A DNA stretch of 64,000 bases from Protopterus annectens (GCF_019279795.1 NC_056732.1:180103694-180167693); one strand, 5' to 3'. Positions 1 through 10,727 are shown, counted from the stretch's first letter. Numbers and translations: made by a program. Notes: generated by a model from the letters alone, not told the origin.

Positions 1-1704
1 AAGGACTGCAACATGCCTGCTAACAGGATTCAGCAACCAGAGCAACTTCACCAGCATCAGAGGGAGTAGGACTATGCAACACTTAAGGATCTTTGCTGAA
101 TGTGGAGAAAGGGGTCTTCCTTCTTTGGGGACGGAAAAGTATAGATGAGGAAGGAGTGGGGCATCATGCAGGTCCTCCTTAACGTACAGGGGCCACTCCC
201 TCTTCCAGAATTAATGAATTATGTTCTGACAATTTTGCCAAATAGTATACTCTCCCTAAAAGTGGGCATCAATGATCTTGTCCCCAAGCTCCCCAAAGAA
301 GAAAGACAGTCTTGAACACATTATCCAGGCTAAAGAAATCTGATCCACTTGCACTAGGAATGGCATAAATGCAGTCAAAATTTCAAACAGAACACCCACA
401 ATCATACAGTGGAGACCGTGGACAAGGTTCAAGAGACAGGCCCTCTAACATATTTAACAACTTTCTCACTGGGTGCACTTGGAGGTAGGACAAAAAAAAA
501 GTAGCTGAGCACATTAAAACACCAACACTGCCAAGGAGTACAACCTCTTCCCAGACCTGCTCAAATTGTATAACTCCTTGTCCAGAGGCAAGATGGTGAA
601 ATGTTGTACTTTCTAGGACTTACGCTGGAATGAAGAAATCACAAAATGAGTGAGCAATGGGATGCTTAGCCAGATAATTTGCTAACTCAGGTTTTAGCTG
701 GTAAAGGCATCTTTGAGGCTGATTATGCAGAAGCATGGTGTCTTTACGCTACTTCAGCAACATCCCTAATGAGAGGTTCCAAGGAAAGATATCCAAGGCC
801 TCCCAATCTTTTTTCCCAGAAACTCCTCTAGGCACTTCCAAAGGGTGGAGATGGGGACAAAAAGCCAGTCTGAACTGCTCATCAGCTTGACATCATCTGC
901 AAAGAACAGGGTCATCCATTATGCCGGTCAAGATCAGAGTCAGTGACACCAAAAACCTCAGAATACACAAAGATCCTGAGAACACTGGAGTTTGGATGAG
1001 CTCACACAAAGCCTACTGCAAGACAGACTGGCAATGGGCATCAGGAACTCGTGTTGGAGCATTTGTTAACCAAAAAAGATAACTGTGTAAGGAAAGGCCT
1101 GCACTACAGACAGTGTGGACTTCAGACCATACTTCCTAATGGTATGATCCACCTCTCGTTTCCACCAAGATGGACGATGCCCAGGACCTACTGTATGACC
1201 TCCAATTTGGGGTGATCATATGGGTAATGCAAACTTGAGTTAAGGCAGCCTTTGCAAGTGTTCTAGCTCTAGACACAATCAAGATGGCTTCACAAGTGAG
1301 AACTTCTCTGCAGGAGACTCAAATTAGGGAGCTAAGGCAGAAAGGATGTCTGAAGTCTCCATGCCTGCTTTCTCCATGAATGAGGTGGTTCCACTGCAAA
1401 AGTGTTAGTGCCAGCTATGGCTGTGAGGGTGGCATGAGCAGTAAACAGTTTGGTTAATGGCTTTGGGGAAAGATGTCAGGTGCTTTTTGAGAAGGTCTTT
1501 AAGCTGTTTCACACACCTCTCCTATGCTACAGAATGATAAAGTGGAAGGGTCTTGGTCAGTCAAATTATGCTCTAGAGATGGCTTGTACTAATGCAGATT
1601 TTTCCTTATAAAAGTTGTCAGATTTTCTTGGCACCTTTTTCTGATCATTCATGGCTAAATCCCTGGCAAACCAGTCAGTCACAGTTGCTGTATTCCTCCC
1701 CCAG
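1..1704. other. Unassigned sequence left of CR1-1
   Basis: No long open frame and no match to the DIRS, CR1, L2 or Penelope copies seen elsewhere in the window. The only recognisable piece is a decayed reverse-transcriptase motif on the minus strand near position 890. The rest is probably old repeat or host intron; I cannot tell which. Confidence 0.4.
820..960 (-). pseudogene. Decayed LINE reverse-transcriptase fragment
   Basis: On the minus strand, positions 877-912 read LFFADDVKLMS, the palm-domain catalytic signature (F/Y-A-D-D) of non-LTR retrotransposon reverse transcriptases. A shifted frame downstream gives KDW, loosely like the segment that follows this motif in LINEs. Stops and frameshifts lie on both sides, so only one short motif supports the call. 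It is not a copy of the CR1 or L2 elements elsewhere here: CR1 reads FADDCKLGH and L2 reads QYADDTTLI at this point. The clade is undetermined. Confidence 0.35.
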
Positions 1705-1890
1705 ACAGCACATTACCTTACTTGGATAGTGTTGCCCATTACCTTACTTGGATAGAAGGAAGTTTCTTTGCTCACCAGTGGGAGTGGGGAGCCTTGAGCA
1801 GCCTATCTGTCCCAGACTGAGTGACCTCAGCACAAGATCTAGTAGTAATTGGTCATTGTGGACCATTTCTAGCTCTTTTGAAGTTCAGTG

Positions 1891-1899
1891 TATAAAAAT
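1891..1899 (+). promoter_or_regulatory. TATA-like element, CR1-1 monomer 1
   Basis: TATAAAAAT at the same place in the first 574-bp monomer as in the second. A T-rich stretch and a pyrimidine-rich segment follow. The promoter role is inferred from position and duplication only. Confidence 0.4.
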
Positions 1900-2464
1900 A
1901 CGCCTCTGAGCGTTTTTTTTTCGGCTCTACTACTCAGCAACAGCTCCTCGTGGTGCTAGCAGCAGAGAACTGGAAAAGCGACTACTTTCCAGATTTAAGT
2001 ATATTTTTTGCTGTTTCTAGCTGTGCGACCTTCTTTTCTTGCTGTAAACTAAGTTTAAACTGCTATTTTATCTGTATTGAGCATTTTTATTACCTGCACT
2101 TAAGTTAAAGTTTTGTTTGTTTAATTTTACTGTTGAGGCTGCCCACTCAAGTGTGCTAGCCTGTGCATTTGATATACTGCTGTTTCCCTGCATTTTTCTG
2201 TAGTTTTCTTACCAAAAAAATATCCTTGTTTTCCCGCCTTTCCTTGACTAGAATAGTCCAGTATACAGGTTTTGCTGTATTCTGGTCTTTGGGATAGTTC
2301 TTGTGTTGCCCATTACCTTACTTGGATAGAAGGTAGTTTCTTTGCTCACCAGTGGGAGTGGGGAGCCTTGAGCAGCCTATCTGTCCCTGAAGGAGTGACC
2401 ACAGCACAAGATCTAGTAGTAATTGGTCGTTTTGGACCATTTCTAGCTCTTTTGAAGTTCCCTG

Positions 2465-2473
2465 TATAAAAAT
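2465..2473 (+). promoter_or_regulatory. TATA-like element, CR1-1 monomer 2
   Basis: TATAAAAAT, exactly 574 bp after the first copy and about 300 bp before the ORF1 start codon at 2,773. It is the monomer nearest the coding region. Confidence 0.4.
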
Positions 2474-2772
2474 CCGCATTTGAGCTGTTTTGCGCAGCTT
2501 TACACGATTGTGCGCATAGCGCAGCACTGGTTAAACAAGTGGCTCCGCCAAGTCTGCTCTTCAGTTTTTCCCTTAAAACAGCTCTACCTTCAATAAAATC
2601 AGTCTATTCTCTATCTAAAAAGCCCAGCACTTGATCCTAAAGCATTTTTACACAGGTAAAGCACTCTTGAACAAAAGAAAGCACTACATCCACCTACAAT
2701 CCCCTTGAGTACCCATTTCCCTTTAGGTCCTTTCTGACTCAGTACTCAACAATCCTTTACACTATTTCTAGC

Positions 2773-3723
2773 ATGTCGAGAGGTCAATTACTGGCGTCCC
2801 CTCCAGTTTAGCTGGTGAATCTGGGAATCTTGAGGCAATGTTATAACTGCCTCATGTACACAGACAACCCTCTCCTCCTCCCAACAAATACAAATATATG
2901 TGAGAGATGCAACTATCTAGCCAAACTGGAGGCTGAGCTCTCTCGACTCAGTACTGGCAAAACTAGTCAGGAGGAGAAGGTAACCACACACACCACAAAC
3001 CCAGTCTCACATAGACCTACCACAACTGCAAACCAAACACAAAAACATACTCAGAGGCTCCAATTAAAAATCTACCAAAATAGAGGCCTTCAAAGCAAAC
3101 ATCCAAGCAACCACTACCTCAAAACATAGCACATGCAACACATAGTTCACAAAGTCAGTGTGCCAAACAGTCACAGCCCTTAAGGCCAAACAACATGCCT
3201 GATGCACTTGTAATAGGTGACTCCATAGTCAGACACACTGACGTCCCGCTCACCAAACTGAAGGAAAAGGTTACAGTAAGCTGCCTGTCGGGCGCTAGAA
3301 TCCGCCAAATAACACAAGCACTCAGGTCACTCCAAAGCAAGTACAAATATGAGACTGTCATTGTCCATGCCAGTGTGAATGACCCGAGACGTACCTCCCT
3401 GGACAACATGAAAAGAGACAGAGGAGCTCTCTGATTATGTATCCCAGGCCGGTATGACCCTGACCAGCATCTTACCCTCACCAAGAATGATGCCACAGTA
3501 CAAAGACAAAATGATCAGCTTTAACAACTGGCTCAGTTACTGGTGTCATTCTAAGGGGATCCAATGTCTGTCTGCTTGGGATGACATGCTTGACAAGCCA
3601 CGCTGCTTCTCAAGGGACGGCTTGCACCTGTCACCCCTGGGCTTCCGGATATTGGCCAAGGCTCTTGCCACCCCCATAGTGCCCTTTTTAGGTAAGCCTC
3701 AAAAGACAAACCCACCTCCCTAG
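2773..3723 (+). pseudogene. CR1-1 ORF1 (C-rich N-terminus plus esterase-like domain), broken
   Basis: The ATG at 2,773 aligns with the ATG of CR1-2 at 49,891. The N-terminus holds CYNCLMYT and ICERCNYL, a CxxC...CxxC putative zinc-binding pair. A low-complexity T/Q-rich linker follows, then an SGNH/GDSL-esterase-like domain: VIGDSIVRHTD (nucleophile block), VIVHASVND (N/G block) and DGLHLSPLGF (catalytic D..H block, near 3,620). CR1 ORF1 proteins are known to carry such a domain. Breaks are a TAG at codon 13, where CR1-2 has CAG, further frame loss in the linker, and a frameshift near 3,425 (GGAGCTCTC) also present in CR1-2. Confidence 0.7.
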
Positions 3724-3752
3724 AAAGCACAAGTGGAAAAAAACTAAGGGTA

Positions 3753-5285
3753 ATGCTGCTCAACGCCAGAAGTCTAAACCTAAAGATGCATGCTCTCGAA
3801 GCCCTCCTCAGTATGGAGAACATCGACGTCTGTGCAGTGACTGAAACCTGGTTCAAGGCTCCTGACAGCACCCCAGCATGACCAGGTTATACCTCATATC
3901 ATGCTTTTCGGCCCCAAAACTTGGACCGAACCACAAAAGGAGGGGGAGTATCCATATTCATCAAAGATACCCACACCTCCATGTTAGTGGCAACGCACAA
4001 AGCATTGGAGACCATCCATGTGCAACTAACCGTAGGCAAAACTGCCCTACAGTTTGTAGCATGCTACAGACCACCCTCTCAAACTCAGGAACCCCACTCA
4101 GCCTTCCTGAAGACACTGGAGAGTATGAATGTCTCTCCAAATACCATCATATTGGGAGACTTCAACTACCCAAACAGACTGGGAGCATTACTCAAGCCCC
4201 AACACCCTAAGCCAAAGGTTCCTAGAATTCATAAACTCAAATGCGATGAACAACTAGTCACCACTCCCACAAGAGGAGATAATATACTAGACCTGATCAT
4301 CACAAACATGGGGACACAATGCTCCACACCAGAAGTATACCCCTCATTGGTGAGATCAGACCATAAATTAATCCCACTGGAAATCCACATCCCGCCCCCA
4401 CCCCCAGCACAAAAGACCACAGTGAAGAATTTCTCAAAAGCTGACTTCACACTTCTTAAGACTGAAGTGGTAACCTTCAAGGCCCCTGGGCCAGTGGAAA
4501 CCACAGCCCACACCGCTGAATCCTTTATAAACGCTTTCTACGGACACCTTCAAGAATGCATGCATCATGCAATCCCAAATAAAACCAAGACCCATTCCCC
4601 CAAAGGCAGGCATCCTGTCTGGTGGACCTCAGCCATTAACAAGCTTTACAACAGGAGAAGGAAGCTACTACATGACAGAGCAAAATCCCCAAAAGGGAAG
4701 GCATCTCTGATCAGTACTAGCAAAAAACTACAATCACTCAAAATCATCCAAGGCCAACTTTGAGAGAAAAATCGCAAGAGACACTAAAGACAATCACAAG
4801 GCCTTCTTTAGTTATGTTAGAAACCCGGGTGGAAACTCCCAGATATGCTCAGAGTTAGTCCAAAATGACAAAAAATACACTGAACCCACAGACATTGCCA
4901 ACATACTGGCAGACAGGTTCAGTGCAAATCCCCCCCACAAAGGAGAAATATCTATCCCAGCAGAGTGTAGCCTCCCTGACATCTCAGATGCCCAGGTGAG
5001 AGCCGCCCTCTCCAAAGCTAAAAACAGCATCAATGGGACCAGACTGTGTCCCGGGTTGCGTGCTACATGAACTCCAAGAGGAACTAAACCCGCACATAAG
5101 GCTGCTGTTTAATCTTAGCCTTACTACAGGATACGTAGCCAAAGAATGGCGTACAGCAACAGTGGTCCCACTCCACAAAGGAGGTGCTTCTATGGACCTG
5201 GAAATTACCGCCCCATAAGCTTGAAGAGCCTGGTCTGCAAAGCTATGGAGAGGATCATTATGGAACTCAAAGACATTGGGGACCT
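3753..5285 (+). pseudogene. CR1-1 ORF2 (AP endonuclease and partial reverse transcriptase), broken
   Basis: The frame starting MLLNARSLN at 3,753 is the start of an apurinic-like endonuclease. It shows ETWFKAP (catalytic E), GGGVSIFI, VACYRPPS, ILGDFNYPN (D/N catalytic block) and SDHKLI (C-terminal D-H). A TGA near 3,879 interrupts it, and deletions and frameshifts occur near 4,175 and 4,763. The RT N-terminus is visible as PGCVLHELQEELNPHI and EWRTATVVPLHKGG. The copy ends before the catalytic FADD box, so it cannot encode a working RT. Confidence 0.75.
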
Positions 5286-5289
5286 TGTT

Positions 5290-5901
5290 TTTTAGGCATA
5301 GGGGCCTGCACATCTGGCCCAGACGTTGTTTTTTTAAACCTAGATTTAGATTTAGATTTTGGCCTTAGTTTTGAAGATGGCATTGGTTAATATACAAATC
5401 TGTAGGCCTGAAAACACTCTCAAAAGCTGGTGCCTGCACAGCGGCTCCAGACCCATCTAAGGTAGTGACATCCGTGGGATCTATAACTGAAGCATCTCAT
5501 GGCATACTGGACTCCGAATGGGTCTCAGTAGAGGCCTGCGAATCAGAAGTAGCAGGTATCGGGGGCTGCGAAAGCACCTCACTGAGTACCAGTGAACTGG
5601 CGACTGGCTTAGGAGAAGCATAGTAGTCAGTTTTGGACCTCAACGGCCTGTCTGTCTTTTTCTTTGCGTTTTTTAGGTATTCCGGTAACAGATGACATTT
5701 CTGGCTAATTAAATCGTGAGCCAAAATATTTAGAGGCAAAAATATACAGACGTTTAACAGTGCTTTGATTAAAATTAGCACAAAACCGACAGCAAAGTCC
5801 ATTGTGGTCAGGGCCTAGGCAAGGAATACAGTACAAATGAAAATCCTTATGAGGTATTTGCTTCCCACAAGTAATGCAATTATTAACTTTTACTGACATC
5901 A
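5290..5901 (-). pseudogene. DIRS-A0a gag, N-terminal part
   Basis: Starts at the ATG at 5,899 (MSVKVNNCITCGKQIPHKD). The C-x2-C-x12-C-x2-C and later C-x2-C cysteines plus a His form a likely zinc-binding module shared by all family-A gag copies here. After about 65 residues the frame changes; the continuation reads SEVLSQPPIPATSDSQAST in a serine-rich linker. It is truncated at CR1-1. The T-rich and TTAGAT-rich stretch near 5,325-5,355 is a local expansion not seen in the other copies. Confidence 0.7.
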
Positions 5902-6037
5902 GTAAGGAGCAAGAAAAAGTTTCCCCAACGGGGTACTTAGCTTTTAGTTGAAGACTTCGGTTCTGAAACTCGAAAACAAAAATTTCAGGAGTCTGCCGAC
6001 TGGCACTTGCGAACAGCTTCTGCTTCGGGCACTGCAC

Positions 6038-6219
6038 GGCAAGAAAGACTGATGTAATGGTGTCGGCTGCATGTTTTATACCCCTGACGATCTGACGTCA
6101 TGGAAGAAGGGACAGCAACAGACGCAGGACCCAAGACTTTGTTAATCAGGTTGATTGAGGGCAACCTGCCAGCAGATTACCCAAACGTAATGACTGCAAC
6201 AGTGAAACACTAAGAACAT
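6038..6219 (-). repeat. DIRS-A0a right inverted terminal repeat with promoter
   Basis: Matches the right terminal repeats of A0b, A1, A3, A4 and A5. On the minus strand it carries TGACGTCA (6,093-6,100, CRE-like) followed by TATAAAA (6,074-6,080), then the ATTAC..AGTCTTTCTTGCC start region. The hairpin leader CCCCAACGGGG lies downstream at 5,923-5,933. Confidence 0.75.
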
Positions 6220-7450
6220 CTGGCAATTTAAGGCCCTGATGGCCAAGGTTGCAGAAGTGTATACCTTCTTACCCCATCTATCCAGGGCCCTGGAATCTCT
6301 ATCAGAAGGGGTAGGATTTTTGGCAATAGTAGCCTTAATGCCCTTGGGTCTCTGTGAAATGGTCCCAGGATCCACAGTAGGATTTTTAAAAAGGAATATC
6401 TATCTGGTTTTCTGGAAGCAGAAGGTAGAGAGTCAGGGACAAAACTAGATTCTGACAAGGCATTGTCTACAATGTCCAGCACAGGAGGGATAGTAAGGGC
6501 CTGTGTTGGGGTAGGAATAAGGAATCTCTAAGCCTCTTTTTATTATCAGAGTAATCCTGGCTTTCCAGTGAAAATGCTCCCCAAGAGTATGCAAGGTTTC
6601 AGCAAAAGAAAAATCATCTGGGGCAGAAGCAGAGGGAATAGAGTCCTCTGCATCAGAATCCTCATAGGTAGATAAGGGTAAATCCTGGTAATCAGAGAAG
6701 ATAGAAATTTCAGAATCCTGGTCAGAAGTATCATAAGAAAATTCAGTCCTAGGTCTCTTAGAGGGGGGAAGGTTGGCTTCCCCTGATTAAAGTAATAAGG
6801 TCTTCAGCCATTCTTTTTTTTAGGCATACAGGTCTGACCATGCGGTTTGGGCATCTGTTTCCTAAGCATGGTTCGAGTTTTAGGCCTACAAGAAGATGAT
6901 GGCGTCAGTTTAATATGCAAGTCAGTAGGGCCTGAATACACCCTCAGAAGCCGGTGCCTGCAGAGAGGCCCCGGACCCATCCAAGGTAGACATATCCGCA
7001 GGGTCCACAGTTGAAGCATCTCGTGGCATACCGGACTCCGAATGTGTCTCAGTAGATGCCTGCGAATCTGAAGTAGTGGGTATCTGGGGCTGCGAAAGCA
7101 CCTCACTGAGTACCTGCGAACTGGCGACTAGCTTAGGAGAAGCATTGTTGGCAACTTTGGATCTAGGCAGCTTGTCTCTGTCTTTATCTTTGCGTTTTTT
7201 GGGAATTTCCGTAGTCGGGTGGCTTACTGAAGACACAGCTGGATAACTGAAATGAGCACCTAAATATTTAGAAGCGAAAATGTGCAGATGACAAATAGTT
7301 TGTGGTTTAAATAAGGTACAAAACAAACAGCGAAGTAAGTCATGGTCAGGGCCTAGGCAAGGAATACAGTACGAATTAAAATCTTTATGGAGGTATTTGC
7401 TTTCTATAAGAAATACAATTATTGACTTTTACTGTCATCAGTTTAGAACA
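6220..7450 (-). pseudogene. DIRS-A0b gag, broken
   Basis: The N-terminal ATG and first cysteines are degraded (FLIESKYLHKDF replaces the CGKQIPHKDF seen in other copies). CIPCLGPDHD and CLFCTLFKPQ remain, followed by the S/T-rich linker (SEVLSQPQIPTTSDSQAST) and the C-terminal block AIPPVLDIVD. Several frameshifts occur between 6,480 and 6,930. Function by analogy with DIRS gag: packaging of element RNA. Confidence 0.65.
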
Positions 7451-7559
7451 AGAAAAAGTTTCCCTTTAGTTGAAAACTTCGGTTCTGAAACTCGAAAATG
7501 AAAATTTCAGGAGTCAGCCGACTGGCACTTGCGAACTGCTTCTGCTTCAGGCACCGCAC

Positions 7560-7738
7560 GGCAAGAAAGACTGATGTAATGGCATCAGCTGCAGGCTTTA
7601 TATCCCTGACTACCCGACGTCATGGAAGATGAGACAGTAACTGACAGGACCCAAGACTTTGATAATCAGGCTGACTGAGGGTTACTGCAAGCAGATAACC
7701 CAAATGTGATGACTGCAAAAGTGAAACAGGAACAACAT
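7560..7738 (-). repeat. DIRS-A0b right inverted terminal repeat with promoter
   Basis: Carries a TATAAAG-type box on the minus strand (7,596-7,602) and a CRE-like CGACGTCA just upstream (about 7,614-7,621). The outer edge is slightly degraded (GTGAAACAGGAACAACAT) relative to A1. The CCCC/GGGG leader hairpin downstream is deleted in this copy. Confidence 0.7.
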
Positions 7739-8985
7739 CTACTATACTACTAGAAAATGAGACTGAATGCCATTGCTTTTAATAAACCATGTAGCTGGCC
7801 TCTACTTAAGGCTGGTCTATGGTTTCATGCCACATTTGCGAGTAACACTATTTCATATTCTGCATGAGACTCAAACTTCATAGTGGAATATAAAATGGGA
7901 TGCTTACGGAGGGAGGGGGTTTATCCTCCTTTACTGGATACAATTAATTCTGAAGTTACTGCAGACTGGTGAAACACTAATTTCTTTCTGCAGTGACCTC
8001 CTTCAAAGAGGGCTCTTCTGCACTCAGCAATGGACTCAAACATTTTTCAACAACCATTTTGAAATACAAGTCTCTCACCAAAAAGTATGCAGTGATCCAA
8101 TAAACTAAGCTTTGCAGTACAAAGAGTAAATATCAGAGAATTACCTAGATGGCAGAAAGGCAAAGGAGAAGGATATGTACTTATGACAGTGGCAGACCGA
8201 GATCAGCTATGAACCTGCGAACCAAAGAATGAACTGTGTAGGTGTATGAATGAACAGCCACTGTGAGCCCATCTTTACCAAGAAGAGGGCGCAACCTCTC
8301 CTAGGACAAAATCATTCTTCTAGAAGAAGCAACAAGGCTAGCATTTGGGATGAGTTGGTGTACATTAAAGCACACTACTGGAAAGCCTGATTACAAATGA
8401 AAGCAGGGGTATATGGAAGCATATCGAAGGTATGGGCATATTACACTCTGTAGCAACACCACCAAATTCTCATGCAAGTCTGAGCAAGTATCTTTTTGCA
8501 CATATATGGCTGACAACTTGGGGACCAGGGTCAGAGATCAGTATTTTTTTTAACAAAATATGGCAATGAGGTGTAGGATGAGGAATGGACACATTCAGGA
8601 GGTTTAAAAAAAAGAGAGACATGAAATGGCCTTTTTATCAGCATACCAGTCTATGAACAGAACAGTCAGCTGTTGCATTCATGTAAAGAAGGAATGAAAA
8701 CATCAGCACTGAACAAAATGTTCAGAGACATGACAGCATTCTCATTTTTCAATAAATGCTTACAAGGGATTTGTTTAGCTTCATGATTGCCTTATAAGAA
8801 GGGACAAAATAGAAAATATCATACTTTTTGGGATACTCTTCTGCTTAAAGTCTCAACAAAAATCTGGTTAGAGTACATACAAATAATGGCAAAGTAGGCC
8901 ACTAAGGTGAAATACCTGCTCCCAAGTACAGAAGTGTTTCAGGTAGTTATTCACTCAATTTTAAATTAAGGTACAGACCCAGAAA
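7739..8985. other. Non-coding sequence, probably ITGB1 intron
   Basis: No open frame with recognisable content and no match to the elements in this window, apart from the about 110-bp repeat at 8,065-8,178. Composition is ordinary and A/T-leaning. It lies between DIRS debris and an L1-like 3' end. Confidence 0.4.
8065..8178 (+). repeat. Unclassified about 110-bp repeat, copy 1
   Basis: Similar by eye, roughly 80 percent, to 10,728-10,842. Both begin TACAAGTCTCT and share GATGGCAGAAAGGCAA near the right end. No coding content. It could be an unrecognised interspersed repeat or an old local duplication; this copy is the complete one. Confidence 0.5.
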
Positions 8986-8988
8986 TAT

Positions 8989-9660
8989 ATGTATGGCTCC
9001 CAAATATGCAACAAAGTCTGGAAGACAGGATTTTTGCTTGGAAGTGTTTGCACAGGCATTTTTATACCACAAGCAGACTCCAAAGACTTTTTTTTTCTCA
9101 AAAAGATTACAAATGCTGGAGGTGTGACAGGGAAGAAAGTGGCAACTGGCAACATAATTTTTGGGGAGTGTAATGAGTTGGCAGATTTTAAAAATTCCCT
9201 GCAGACTGCTCTGTCAAACAATGGGCGAGCAAATTGGTGTAACTAAGGGAATGATTTTTTGAGCTGTGATACAATGCCTTGCTGAGTTTAATTCTTGTGG
9301 CTGCCAAAAAAACTACTAGAAAATGGCAATCAAGGTCTGAAACAGCCATATTAGAAGTCGTGAACATAGTAAGAGAGATAAAAGAACTAGAAGAGTTATC
9401 TTTAGAAAAAGGTATGAGCAAATTATACAGAAAAAATGGGAATTGTGGGAACAATACATGCAGAATTTGGAGGAGGAATTAAGTTTATGGTAAGGCAGGA
9501 ATTGAATGAGTTATGTAATGCTTGATTGACTGACTGTGTAGACGATTATACATGATGTATAAATGTTTGCAACTGAAAATGTCAAGATGATTTTTCATTT
9601 ACATGAATGTGCGACTGTGCATCTCATAACTGATACAATAAAGATGTTTTCGTATTAAAA
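8989..9660 (+). mobile_element. L1-like LINE 3' end
   Basis: Two short plus-strand frames (8,989-9,246 and 9,279-9,482) resemble the C-terminus of L1 ORF2. The second contains LVAAKKTTRKWQS, like the (A)AAKxxIARxWK block, followed by a charged helical tail ending IWRRN. A short 3' UTR ends with an AATAAA signal at 9,637-9,642 and a short A-rich tail near 9,655. It is heavily 5'-truncated. The call rests on weak similarity and the LINE-like 3' architecture. Confidence 0.4.
9637..9642 (+). terminator. AATAAA polyadenylation signal of the L1-like fragment
   Basis: AATAAA lies about 14 bp before a short A-run, as expected at the 3' end of a polyadenylated LINE transcript. Confidence 0.35.
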
Positions 9661-10392
9661 AGTACAGTCCAAAGTCTGCTGAAATAACATTAGAAAAAAG
9701 TATGTGTGTTGGCACAATAAAAAATCCATTGTGCAGTTTCAAGTACTTGCAGGGCATAAACACTTCAGACGTACCTATGTCAGAAATGGTACGACAAATG
9801 AATACGGGGTCCTTCATTCCCACCACACTGGTATTGATTTGAAGGACGTGAGAGCTGTGTGCAAAAGCTAACAGGACTAGGAGCACGCTTCACGTTTATT
9901 ATGGACACTACACTTGAGCTGTATACTGCGGCAGAAGCAAGAGAGGAGCGAGCACTCAGCATTCAAACAAATTGAAATATTTATCAGGTGGCTTTATGCA
10001 TTCAAAAAGAAAACAAATTTTGACTGATTAGGCTTACTCTGAACCAGAAAAGTAAAACCAAAGACCACCATCACTTAATTGCTTAAACAGTGTAACAGGG
10101 CCTAGACTTGTGTACAGAACTGTACACTTTACCTAAATGCATCTACCATGGGCACAACTACAGCAAATTGTTAGTCCTGTGGAAGATAAAATTACAAGGG
10201 TTAGAAAACATGCGAGAGAATAGTCAAAATCAAGATGCTGAAAGTCACATTTGTCTCACTAAACTTCACAGTACTAAAGATAGCTTCTCCTGTTCATCTA
10301 ACTACTATTTAAGTCATGTACACTCAACTATGCATGCTCCTATATGGGAGCTCAGAAAAGTTCTCCTTCATACACTGCTCTCAAATACTTAC
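9661..10392. other. ITGB1 intron downstream of the exon
   Basis: Begins at the exon donor (minus strand) and runs left to the L1-like fragment. Short open frames here (for example 9,599-9,886 minus) show no recognisable family. I looked for the next integrin exon (the SLIGWRNV region in related proteins) and did not find it. Confidence 0.5.
10391..10392 (-). other. ITGB1: Splice donor of the ITGB1 exon
   Basis: On the minus strand the exon ends TGTGGA, followed by GTAAGT, a near-ideal 5' splice site. The final codon (GGA) is complete, giving a phase-0 boundary. Confidence 0.85.
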
Positions 10393-10631
10393 TCCACAAA
10401 CTGCAACTTGCATAATGGCATCAAATCCACCTTCAGGAGAGTCCAGGTTGCCAGATATCTGCTGCATGCTTACAAGGTCATTAAATAAGTGTCCATCAGC
10501 TGTAAGATTTAGCACATTTTTGTAGCTAAAAGGGCTTGTGCAGTTTTGTTCTCCAGTGCAAGGGTTCAGGAGTTTTGCTGGGGTAGTACTAATATAAGGC
10601 ATGACTGTTTTTTCTACAAAAGAACCAAAGC
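10393..10631 (-). CDS. ITGB1: Integrin beta-1 internal exon (beta-I domain)
   Basis: A single 239-bp exon encoding 79 residues after a split glycine codon: [19 protein letters not shown] at the start and [16 protein letters not shown] at the end. It is immediately recognisable as the beta-I (I-like) domain of integrin beta-1, a cell-surface adhesion receptor subunit pairing with alpha chains. It holds the disulfide-bounded specificity loop ([12 protein letters not shown]) and the NLDSPEGG segment, whose N, D and E help bind the LIMBS and MIDAS metal ions in characterised integrins. Beta-1 identity rather than another beta chain rests on [12 protein letters not shown] and the CTGEQNC loop. The frame is intact and bounded by a TTTTAG acceptor and a GTAAGT donor, so this is a live exon, not a processed copy. 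Neighbouring exons are not visible; the gene runs right to left. Confidence 0.93.
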
Positions 10632-10650
10632 CTAAAACCAAAAAAAGTAA
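10632..10650 (-). other. ITGB1: Splice acceptor and polypyrimidine tract of the ITGB1 exon
   Basis: On the minus strand a T-rich run (CTTTTTTTGG) leads to TTTTAG directly before GCTTTGG. The first two exon bases complete a split glycine codon. Confidence 0.85.
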
Positions 10651-10727
10651 GTTAACAGAGTTCAGTACAATGTCCTGCAAAATATTACCACAGATGTTAT
10701 ATAATGTTATCTGAACAAAATTCTAAT

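Larger units (their letters stand above)
1731..2520 (+). repeat. Tandem 5' monomers of CR1-1 (574-bp period)
   Basis: A block beginning GTTGCCCATTACC occurs at 1,731 and again at 2,305, an offset of 574 bp. The two copies stay similar for about 215 bp, through the shared TATA-like element. This is one full unit plus a partial one, like the promoter monomers of some LINEs. A short extra duplication (CATTACCTTACTTGGATA) occurs at 1,711 and 1,737. The sequence is unrelated to the 5' region of CR1-2. Confidence 0.75.
1705..5285 (+). mobile_element. CR1-family LINE copy 1 (CR1-1), 3'-truncated
   Basis: Non-LTR retrotransposon in 5'-to-3' order: a tandemly repeated 5' region (1,731-2,520), ORF1 with a C-rich N-terminus and esterase-like domain (2,773-3,723), and ORF2 with endonuclease and the start of reverse transcriptase (3,753-5,285). 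Coding parts match CR1-2 at 49,891-52,440 closely. The match stops at about 5,283, where DIRS gag sequence begins, so the rest of the RT and the 3' tail are lost. The 5' start near 1,705 is judged only from where the repeated sequence begins. Many stops and frameshifts show it is dead. Confidence 0.8.
5286..6219 (-). mobile_element. DIRS-A0a: 5' end fragment of a DIRS retrotransposon
   Basis: Contains only the 5' portion of a family-A DIRS element: right inverted terminal repeat (6,038-6,219), leader, and the first part of gag. The right edge ends in GAACAT, like A1, A3 and A5. RT, recombinase, ICR and left repeat are missing; the left edge abuts CR1-1 in the gag region. The element immediately to the right is another family-A gag fragment in the same orientation. 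Confidence 0.8.
6220..7738 (-). mobile_element. DIRS-A0b: 5' end fragment of a DIRS retrotransposon
   Basis: Second family-A fragment, holding most of gag plus the right terminal repeat, ending near 7,738 (ACAACAT). Its left part (RT, recombinase, left repeat) is absent; the boundary with A0a falls at CTGGCAATTTAAGG within gag. A simple nested insertion of A0a into A0b would leave the rest of A0b on the left of A0a, so a later deletion must be assumed. Confidence 0.75.

Noticed and set aside
3878-4210. Second protein overlapping the CR1-1 endonuclease
   Set aside because: Out-of-frame shadow of the endonuclease; no independent features.
9599-9886. 95-codon minus-strand frame as a host or viral gene
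   Set aside because: No recognisable domain, no splice or promoter context, and overlapping the L1-like 3' end; likely chance.
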